From: Owenia fusiformis
Lineage: Eukaryota; Annelida; Polychaeta; Sabellida; Oweniidae
DNA length: 64,000 nucleotides
Assembly: GCA_903813345.2 (NCBI GenBank)
Contig: CAIIXF020000011.1
Location: forward strand, 24,046,166-24,110,165
Direction of reading: 5' to 3'
In this document: piece by piece, positions 54,595-64,000 of the stretch
Position numbering within the stretch: the stretch's first letter is position 1
Layout: each line of letters begins with the position of its first letter
The notes under the pieces: generated by a model
Databases searched by the model: none
Seen by the model: only the letters and a program-made list of their open reading frames with translations
What the model was told of the DNA's origin: nothing
Position numbers and translations under genes: made by a program

Positions 54595-55995
54595 AACAGT
54601 AACACCCAGGCGTAGCAAATCCCATCAAACATCTAATGCATGGCTTTAAGCAACAAATGTCAAATTTGAATGGCGAAAGACACGGGCTAAGCGAGCAGTG
54701 GGTTCTGGCGGGTTCTCCCTCCAAGAAATTTTTGAAAAATGAGATTTGATTGAGTGCTTTTTAAATTAATGTAGACCAATTACATATACATCTGTACTTT
54801 TCTGTACAAATTTGGAGGAAAAAATATTTTCATAGGAAAAATTTAAACAAATATAACCTTAATTTTGAAACCCTTGCTTGACCCCCTTGCATCTCTAAAA
54901 ATTTCAAGTTGAACAGAAAAATGCTTTCCTGTAATTTTGATGACAGATTTATGTTGTGCCTGCTTACCCACCCTGCAGGCACACTCAGCAGCACAAGAAG
55001 ACATTTCATGTATATTACTTTTTAAACGTGCATAATAAAAATTACGAAATAATTATATGCTTTAACAAAATCATTTGACTTCTGTGACCATGTAGTCTAA
55101 AGCAGGTTTCTAGAGAATTCTTGTAAATATCAAATAAACAAGCAACTAGCAAGATTTTATTTTCATGGGTCTCCCACTACACTTCACTATTATCTTTCAT
55201 GTTTTTCTGTTTGAAAGAAGACATGTTGGACTCTCATGATTTTTGAAAATATTTAAATTATTTTTGAAAATATTTTCAGGTTTTCCAATTGCATAAAAGT
55301 GGAGCCGGTATTTAACTCTGTAATAGTCAATAGTAACTAAAATGCATAGATTAATCATAATAGAGAACAATTTTTCATATTCCTTATAAGTTACTGTTAT
55401 ACACAAAAATCACTTCCTCATTATTTTTGCTTACTCTGTGGCAGTACACAGTCTTCAGAATACGAGACACAACATTTCGAGACACTGTCGCAGGAGATCT
55501 TATTTTTGTTGTGATGTCACAATACTGAGACTCACTTCCTGGAGTGGCTAATCCTTTAACATTTCAAAAGCTATTTACAAAATACAGTTTGTAATTTATT
55601 TCTATGACATTCATATTGATACACATACAGTACACATCATGCCTAAGATCACACCGGCATGCTCCAATCGGCGCGTCGGACACATACTTATGCGATACAT
55701 ATAACATATGTGATACACAAAACTTATGCAATACATAGAAATCATTGATCTTTGTAACCTTTTAATTAAAATAGGATTTGGATGAACAATTCATATTTTT
55801 TGTCTTTAAAAACTATGTTTTTTGACCTAAAAAAACTAGACACAATATGACCAATAATAAATTTAAAAAATTCTAATTTTCATAGTTTTTTCATAATTTT
55901 CATGTCACAATTTTGGCCTTTGACCTCTGACATCATATGGTCCAATGTACATATTATGTATTTCTCTATATTTTGCTCTATTCTAATGATGTCTA
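54595..55995. other. Convergent intergenic region between GPCR and NUP205
   Basis: No gene is seen. It holds a short 'acttatgc.atacata' repeat at about 55685-55740. Both flanking genes end here; the NUP205 polyadenylation signal could be the minus-strand AATAAA near 55597. Confidence 0.4.
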
Positions 55996-58900
55996 TCAAG
56001 ATGTTCTAGTATGTAGTGTCAAGAGTCTCTTTAATCGGCGCACCACTGCTTCCATGAAACAATATCTCGTCCGATGTCTTATGTAGCACTGGAATAACAC
56101 AAGAATTAAGTTATCATTTAAGTAACACTTAATATTTTTCCTCTTCGAACAGAAGTCACCTCCTAGAAAAAATGATTTCAAAGAGAGAGATAATCCAGAT
56201 ATTTATTGAAGAGAAAGGCATATGTGCAATAAATGCATCTTTAATTGTCAACAAAGATCAAAATGTTATTAATTTAACAACTTGGCATATTTTTGTACAT
56301 GTATTTATACTCGGGAGACATAAATAAATTAAAATCAATAAAAAAAAAAACTTCTTTCAGATCTCCCCACTCTTCAAGAGCCCCTGACATTTTATATATC
56401 CAACATTTACCTGTTCAATATCTTGTAGTTTCTTGAACAATGATTCATTTATACAGCTGAGTGCGTCCATCTTGAGTTTCTCCAGGTCTTCACGACCTAC
56501 TCCACTTTGTACAGTTGTGTCTAAGGATGCATCATGTCCATACTGCTTACGGTAAGGTGTACTGGTGGTTGGCATCTCTGAAAGTGTGAATTATTCATGG
56601 TTGTTTTCAGTTGTCATACTTTGAAATTCAGTGGAATAATGAAGTCCCATTTACCTCGTGACCTTGACATCAGTCATGTGATCTTTGTCGAGCGGATGGA
56701 TCATTCTTATTTCATTTATTCTATACTTTCATGTGTACTACTCCCCTCAACAAACTGTTTATAATTTCATAAATCCAATTATTGCATAATTATTATATAC
56801 CAAAATATTAGCATGATTAATTGAAGCTGGATATGGTCACACTTAAGTTCTTATTCATGGCTATATACTGTACATACCTTGTAATCTGCGGATACTCTCT
56901 TGTTTCTTAGAGTGCATGCTGAGGAGACTTGAGCCAGTCTGCAAGGGTTCACAGTGTTGAAGAAAATACTCTAGGTGACGCCACAAGATGAACAGACAGT
57001 TCTCTATGATATCTTATGTAGATTAAGGCTTAATTAAGTTCTTTAATTCAATATGGCAATCCCCAGTGCATTTGTTTAATTTCAATTATAACAAAATTAA
57101 AATCAAATATAGGTATGCATGAAAATAAAAAAATAAAAATTTCGGAAAATGGAATTTCCAAATTAAATGTAAGTATATAAAAAAGCAAGTGAAATCAGAA
57201 ATCAATGGGGTACTGAAGCTCTACCAACTGATGAAATGTTAAAGCAATCTATTCCTTTTGTTTAGAAAAAGACTGGGTACCAGAATAGTGTTATACGGGC
57301 ATAATGATGAAATTACATAAAAATTGCATGCAAAGTATTTGAGTTTGAAATACACACAAGTGAATTTAAAGAAAATTTAAAGAAAACATCATAAATTATC
57401 ATTTGCGATAAAATCATAAATATCATTGAAATTTTAAGAAATCTTAATGGGGGGGGGCTTAATTATAATATTTTCATACCATGCATAAAATTGACTCAAT
57501 GTCAAATGTCACTCTCCAGAAATTTAAGTTAAAGAGACATGTTTGGAATTCAATCAATAGATTTGTCTGCTAATGAGAAACATAACTTTGCCCTCATAAA
57601 CCCAGCCTTTAAGCCAAATATAATCAAGGACAGTGATATGCACAATGACCTGATATGGGGTTTTAAGATTATTTCCAAAGGATACATGAATAGAGTTGTA
57701 GTTCTTGCACTTTATATCCCAATATTTGCAATAGTCTTTTCCTGGCTATGGCCTGACGTTGTTGTGTCGACAGTTTTTCACCTGCAGATCTACCACACAG
57801 CTAGAAATAAAATCAGTTATCAACTTGTATTACACATACTTTAGATTACAATGTTTACATGTAAGTGACCCAAGAAGGGCTTATGTCCACAATTAATTAT
57901 TTGAGGAGTTGTTCAAGACTGAACACATTTTCAAGAATTTTTCAAATTTCATTCAATCATATGATCTTTCCCACATCATTTTACTCAGTACTCACCTCTT
58001 TAAGCTCTTCTGCTCCTAGATCTGCCAATGTTTTCAGCTTCCTGGCAAACTGGGAGTGACTGTCAAAAACTGTCATAAAACTGTTGGTACATTGACGGAG
58101 CTGATAGACAATCAAACCCAGATTAGGAGGCCGACTATAACTTGCCATTGTACTTTGTAGATCTGAAAATAAAAGAGTCAAACCCTGATAGGATTGTAGC
58201 AGGAATTGACAAAGCCGGGAAGCAGGAGATGTTCTCCAGTTGCTTTTTTCATATTTACAATTGTTAGTTTGAGGAATTTTGCAACTACATGTACTGTATT
58301 TCCATGTTTAAATGCTATTAACATCCAATAATTTTGTACATGCTGGGATTCATTGTGCTTTAGCTTTATCAGAATTTTAAATGGAACATATGCAAAATTT
58401 CCTTTTGGTTTTCCTTGGATTGTTCAAACCTAAGAGGGAGCAAGTTTGAACTAAGTGTCTGCTTTTGACATTTCTACTCAATTTTGAGTGTTAAAAGCCT
58501 GTATTTTAAATTTTAACTTCCTCATTGATTTCACTATCCACTCTATTTCACATTTTAAAACATGACTATTATAGTATTTATCTTATGCATACCTTCAAAC
58601 TCTTGCACATTTCTAGCAGTTGCTTCCTGGAGGTTGGGGTTGAATAGAACTCTTGTGAATGCAGCATTGGGGCCTAAAACAAGAGAGCATGTCTTTCATC
58701 TCAATCAATTCAAGGCAAGCAGTTGGCACCTAATGGAGTTAAATGCCATAGTGTTCAGCAAATTACCTCATTTGATAAGTAATGGCTCTGATGAATTTAC
58801 TGTTGCATTACTATCTCATTTCATTGAATTTATGCCACCAATCATTCTGATTCTTTGCAAGCACGCCTGCTGTGAGCTCCCATGAGAGGAGGGAGTAACC

Positions 58901-61900
58901 CAGAATTTACAGATGAACTTATCTCCATGTAAAGATGAACACTTATTCAACTTTACATTAATTAAGGTTCAACATTGAATTCTGGACTGTTCCCCCCTCT
59001 AAGCTCCCAAATTGTGTTTAAACCTACCTGATTTTGAAATAATAGCACGACAATAAGCCACAACATTTGATGCAATTTCCTGAATCGTAATTTCCATCTC
59101 CATACGAACGTCACCACCTTCATCACCAGTACTGCCCTCTATATCACGTAACTGTCTCTGTAAATTCTGTGTCATGACATATTTGGGCAAAAGCGCTATC
59201 ATCTGGCGCTGTATGCGAGAGAGATGACCTTTGAACTCTATGTCAGATGTATCTCCTATTGTTGTTTCAACATTGTCTTCACCTAAAATTATGAGATTGT
59301 AACCTTTAATCTGCATCAATGAACACATGGTTAATGCAGCTATATTAATTCATACCTATATATCTCTAATCAAAATAGCAAAAAAATGCATGCTTTATAT
59401 TTCTCATTTGATTTAAAAAAGAATTAATAAAGAAATATACCATTATGTGACAGATATTGATTTTATTTTAAAATGACTTACTTTCTATAGCAGCCCGTGA
59501 CAACACTGCAGTAACTAAGGCAACCTCTTTTAGAGAATCTAGTTGTAGCACATGTGGCTGATTCCTCAGAATAGTGGTGAAAACCTCACCATGGGCAACT
59601 ATAAATTGCAGGATCTGAAGATAGGACAATATATTGAAAACTCTGACAGGAGAGGAGTTGGATTGTGGCATTAAATATCATGGAACATATATCAACCCCA
59701 ATAAGCCATTAGTATGGGAAATGTTAATTAACACCTGCCATTTGTTACAGCCGCTGAATGCCAGATGCCCAACACCGTCACAAAAAAAGTTGAAGACAAA
59801 TACAATATGATATCATGTGGTGTCTCAATAGAACTAAACAAAGCATTTTCTATTACATAGACATACTGACATATGTATGCAGGACTTTTAGTTTTACATC
59901 TAGCTGTTTTCAGAAGATGCTCTAAACAAACGACTGAATCAAGAAAAAATGATGAGAGAATTTGACTTTTCAAAAAAATTACTAATTTCACCATCAATAT
60001 TTACTAATTTCACTTGCAGAATTGATCAAGAGTAAATCTTTAATTATCATAGGCTTTCCTACCTGATAGGCTGCCTCTCTGTTCTCTACTCCCAGGGAAG
60101 TTAGCACCCCAATGCACAGTTTCAAAGCTGGGAAGAGAAGCTGCCTGAACCTTGACATAACACTAGGCACAAATCCCTCAAATGTCACATCCCCTTGAGG
60201 CTGCCTGTATATTAGAAAAAAAGGAATTTCAATAGACATATTAAAATATGATCTGAAGTGTAAATCAAAATGAATGTATGAAAAACATGTTATCTTGATA
60301 ATAAGTAATACTTTGTTCTTAACAATTTTGATTTCAATGAACAAACAATTTCAATTCATTCATTTAACCATCACCCAATCATTGGGTATTAGGTACAACA
60401 ATACAATTATATTTTTTATACAATAACATATTTACAATTGCTTCCCAGCCTCACTTATCAATTTATAGAATGTTAGAATTCTAGGATTTTTCGTAAAAAC
60501 TTCAACCGAACATGGGTGACAATGTAGGATTTATATGTATTTACCTGTCTGTTTCTGGTCTCATGTCCAATACAGTACATTCAACCAACCTAGCCATGAC
60601 CCCTAGTTGTAGCAATGTCTGGGCTCCACTGGCCGACTCTGCCAGCCTTGTCAGCAGACTCTACAATGAAATACATGATTCATAAGCATGTTTTATGTGA
60701 CCTTGCATATCTTAATAAACACAAGGCATTAACATGCAAAATGTCACTGCCTGCCATTTGTTACAGATATATATAAATGCAACGCATCATTTAAATTGTA
60801 ATTCCAAGGTCTAATATCAATAAATTTTGTTGGTTTAAAATAAACCGTTTTTGTAATTGATAATTTCCTCACCATTTTTGATTCATAAATGTAAAGTGCT
60901 TTTAGTGGTTCAGGGCTTGGGTTTAACATGGCTTGTAGCTGCTCATTGTCCTGTAGGAGGCTATCTATGAGATGTTGTAGGTAACCCTTGGATGTCATAA
61001 ATTGCAGCCATTGGTGGTGCCTGTCTGTATCCACTATAGCATCTAAGGCAGCAAGGGCCAACATCTGAAATGAAGAAAAATGTGAAATACATGTTAATGT
61101 CATGATTATCATGTTTTAAAATGTAACATCAAGTGGAAATGAGTTGAATCAGCCAGGAAAAGATGAGACTTAAATGTATGTCATACATACCCCCCCCCCC
61201 AAGTGTGAAAAAAGATATTGGAAACATTTCTGAGGTACATATCATCCCTGCATCATGAGAGCCAAAGAAACTTGAAATGTTTGAGATACTTACCCTTCCC
61301 ACATCGTGGCCATCACATGCATCTTTACATATAATCTCAATAAAGTTTGGACCATATGATGATATAGTTGCAACATTCTCACTGGTCAACTGCTCATATT
61401 CTGACACCTTTGTAGCTAATGCTGCTCCTACCCCTCTCTCTGGAGCACCTGGAAGATTTAATAGCATGAATGCATAAAGTTAGGACCATATGATGATATA
61501 GTTGCAACATTCTCACTGGTCAACTGCTCATATTCTGACACCTTTGTAGCTAATGCTGCTCCTACCCCTCTCTCTGGAGCACCTGGAAGATTTAATAGCA
61601 TGAATGCATAAAGTTAGGACCATATGATGATATAGTTGCAACATTCTCACTGGTCAACTGCTCATATTCTGACACCTTTGTAGCTAATGCTGCTCCTACC
61701 CCTCTGTCTGGGGCACCTGGAAGATTTAATAGCATGAATGCATAAAGTTAGGACTATATGATGATATAGTTGCAACATTCTCACTAAAATGCATGTTTTA
61801 AAAAATTAATATAGTTAAAATCATTTGTCAAAGAGAAGATTAGTAACAGATATGATTATGAATATTTAATAATATGGGTTAACTCAGATTTAGGTTTTCA

Positions 61901-64000
61901 GAAAAGTGGTCAGTCGTTTCAAAAACTGACATTTTACAATGTATCATTTTATATGTATATAAACTGACAAATGCTCATACATCAAGTATTTGTTCATATC
62001 TAAAAGACATAAAATATACAACATATTTCAAATCACTAGCCAGGGTTACACTACAATATAACCTATATGTATTCTAAAGGGGTTCATAAGTGTACTGTAC
62101 CATGTTCCAGTAAAGGCGGATCTTGTGGCTTCTTCGCAATCTGTAGGTAGAAGAGTAGAGCTCCATATAGGTTTGCTCTCACCCTTTGTTGGCCCCCACC
62201 TGCAGGACACAATAAAATATATATACTATCTTTATTTTATACATATATATACTTTTTATATATATAGTAAAAAATGATTATAAAAACAGAAAATAACAGA
62301 AGAAGTAATTCAGTCACTACTGGTTTCACTTTTATTCTTCAGGTAACTGATTATCATTTAAATCGCACATTATGACTTTATACCATTGATCTCCAGAGAG
62401 CTGTTTTCTGCTGCATATTCTTACATTTTGACATCAAAATATGCTTTTTGAGAATTTGTGGAGTACAACTGAGAAAATTTATCAAAATATGCATTTTACC
62501 AAAATTGGAAAACTTTGGATTCATCTGAAAATGTATACCCCTATCAAAAGGTAGAGCCTCTTTGAAACATTAAAGCCCCTATGAAATCAGAAACCCCTCC
62601 TGATAAAAGGAGGCTATAATCTGCTTTGGTACATAAACTTACTTGTACGCATTATGAAGTCAATTATGCCCCTGAGAACAACTTGCAGGGACGAAGCAAA
62701 CATTGTTTTAGAGCCAGAATTCTGTCCAAATGAAGCAGTCTGATTGGCTGTCAAGGCTGCTGGGTTGTCTAATAAGGAGATGTAGTGAGACGTTTGAGGA
62801 ATGGAGGCATCTGATTGGTCAGAGATGAAGCATTGACGTAAGTTTGAAATGAGAGTGAGAATGAGTCCAGCTACTGGGGCCATGAGATCAGGTAGAGCAT
62901 CCTCATCAGACACCTAATATATAAGAAATATAATTCATCATATCAAGTATACATGTATATCATGTCAACTTTGATGCAATTGACATAATACATGTAAATT
63001 AAGCCTCAATCATCTCATAAAAGCAAAACAAATAAAAGCAAAACAAAATTAATTCACAGTGTAAAATAGCTAAACTACATGATGACCGAAATGCTCTAGG
63101 CCTATGACAAAGTAATTTGTTTAAGCATTTTTTTGATCAATCAGCTCTTAGACTGGGAGCCACTTTTGATCTGGGTCAGTAGTTCTTTCAGCAAAGGAAA
63201 ACATGAAATTGAATTTTGAACAAGAGGTCCCAAGCCCTTATGAAGCACCCTGTATAAATCTGAGGACTCACCTTCACCAGTAGATCCTGTGTGATCTCAA
63301 ACAGTGCCAACTGTCTCTTCTCCCCACTGATGAGGTCCATAGGGCAAGCATTCAGGATGATCTCTATCACTTGCCTTAAGGCATTGAAGGCTTGACGTTT
63401 AGCATGAATGCTCTCCCTCACTGAGTTCTTCTGTACTACATTTGCAAGAATGTTCTGGATCTCCTGAAAATGTTTTCATTGATTAGGGATAATGTCCCAA
63501 TGTTGAATGTTCCGGAAGGGCTATTTGATTTCATAATTATATAACTCCATCCCAACATTTCCCCATATAAAAATTTGATAATTTTGAACTGCCTTTGTCA
63601 CTTGCTTTCAACATTCAACATTCTGCACAAATGAAATCATAACAGCCCTTTCCTAATAAAACAAAATCAGCTTTGTCCCTCCACACCTGTTTACATTTGG
63701 ACACCATCCCTTAACTTGAATCTCCAATTCTATATTCTCTGAGTATTACACATGCTGGAAAAATCCTAATGTTATACATGTATTTTTTATGACCTTTAAT
63801 ATGAGTTTCATGAAATGAATGTTGGTTATCTATACAACATCATTCAATAATGAAAATTATGAGTCCATCAGTATCTTGTGTATACTCTGGGCTCAGTTGA
63901 TTAAAGTCTGACTTACCTCTAGAACTTTAAGCCTTTGGCCTGCAGCTGTGGACCCCTGGAGGTTGTTCAGCTCATTCATAAGAATTTTATGTAGAGACTT
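55996..64000 (-). CDS. NUP205: NUP205, inner-ring nucleoporin, C-terminal 798 residues (5' part beyond window)
   Basis: NUP205 (yeast Nup192) is an alpha-solenoid scaffold of the nuclear pore inner ring that binds NUP93. Exons in transcript order: 63917->64000, 63272-63463, 62643-62913, 62101-62199, 61294-61448, 60873-61064, 60545-60660, 60063-60204, 59482-59614, 59028-59282, 58593-58673, 57996-58162, 57686-57800, 56878-57012, 56411-56577, 55996-56088; phases chain to 799 codons including TGA. Diagnostic blocks: 'LKALYIYESKM', 'FVPSVMSRFRQLLFPALKLC', 'ILQFIVAHGEVF', 'PNLGLIVYQLRQCTNSFM', 'NCLFILWRHLEYFLQHCEP' and the tail 'RYCFMEAVVRRLKRLL'. Helical, Leu-rich, no FG repeats, as expected. The human protein is about 2,010 residues, so roughly 60% lies outside the window. 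Exon 57686-57800 uses a weak donor (gtatcc). Confidence 0.92.
59715..60775. repeat. Short dispersed words in NUP205 introns
   Basis: 'cctgccatttgttacag' occurs at about 59737 and 60753, in introns either side of the 60063-60204 exon. The second lies next to 'aaggcattaacatg' and 'caaaatgtcac' (60723-60746), words also found at 27393-27420 beside the TGTCACCAC element. They are probably relic fragments of one repeat family. Confidence 0.35.
61341..61785 (-). repeat. NUP205: 134-bp tandem triplication covering the 5' part of a NUP205 exon and its acceptor
   Basis: Copies start at 61341, 61475 and 61609 with a partial fourth at 61743; 'taaagtt.ggaccatatgat' repeats every 134 bp exactly. Each of the three full copies includes a splice acceptor ('cttccag' on the minus strand) and the first ~108 nt of the exon at 61294-61448. 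Only the copy nearest the donor (61448) can make a full exon; the others run into a stop soon after 'SSYGPN'. Copies are almost identical, so the event is recent. Confidence 0.9.

Noticed and set aside
57539-57844. Plus-strand open frame with a membrane-like segment
   Set aside because: It overlaps, on the other strand, a NUP205 exon that is required by phase and by conserved sequence.
61341-61785. CRISPR-like regular spacing
   Set aside because: Period is 134 bp with no distinct repeats and spacers; it is a tandem exon duplication in an animal gene.

Overview
The window is AT-rich animal nuclear DNA: genes carry many short exons with GT/AG borders, introns are full of decayed DNA transposons and inverted repeats, and polyadenylation signals are present. 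The gene set plus a 'pearl'-type element (about 162-bp tandem core followed by an ACGG microsatellite, a class described from bivalve molluscs) points to a lophotrochozoan, most likely a bivalve. Species cannot be fixed from this sequence.

Layout. 1-7.58 kb: intergenic repeats, mainly a huge foldback (arms about 1.5 kb) running off the left edge, and a palindromic mariner element. 7.58-51.56 kb, minus strand: one complete gene for the ciliary central-pair protein SPAG17 (PF6 homologue). I assembled 34 coding exons whose phases all agree: 6,846 nt, 2,281 residues, close to the human protein (about 2,220). Two plus-strand genes sit inside its introns: a GT31-type glycosyltransferase (9.76-13.62 kb, two coding exons, altered DxD motif) and a small secreted four-cysteine protein of unknown function (about 25.0-28.9 kb, three coding exons, 130 residues). 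51.6-53.5 kb: intergenic region with the presumed SPAG17 promoter. 53.54-54.59 kb, plus: a class A GPCR in one exon, broken by an apparent one-base frameshift before TM4. 55.99 kb to the right edge, minus: the last 16 coding exons (798 residues) of the inner-ring nucleoporin NUP205; its 5' part lies beyond the window.

The genes do not form a pathway: SPAG17 serves motile cilia, NUP205 the nuclear pore, the others the secretory route or cell surface. The unusual content is structural: several independent foldback elements, two elements sharing TGTCMCCAC termini but with unrelated internal tandem repeats, a degenerate antisense copy of SPAG17 exon 17 within a SPAG17 intron, and a tandem triplication of the 5' part of a NUP205 exon with its splice acceptor. 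I found no new multi-gene system; the strongest leads are listed as findings.
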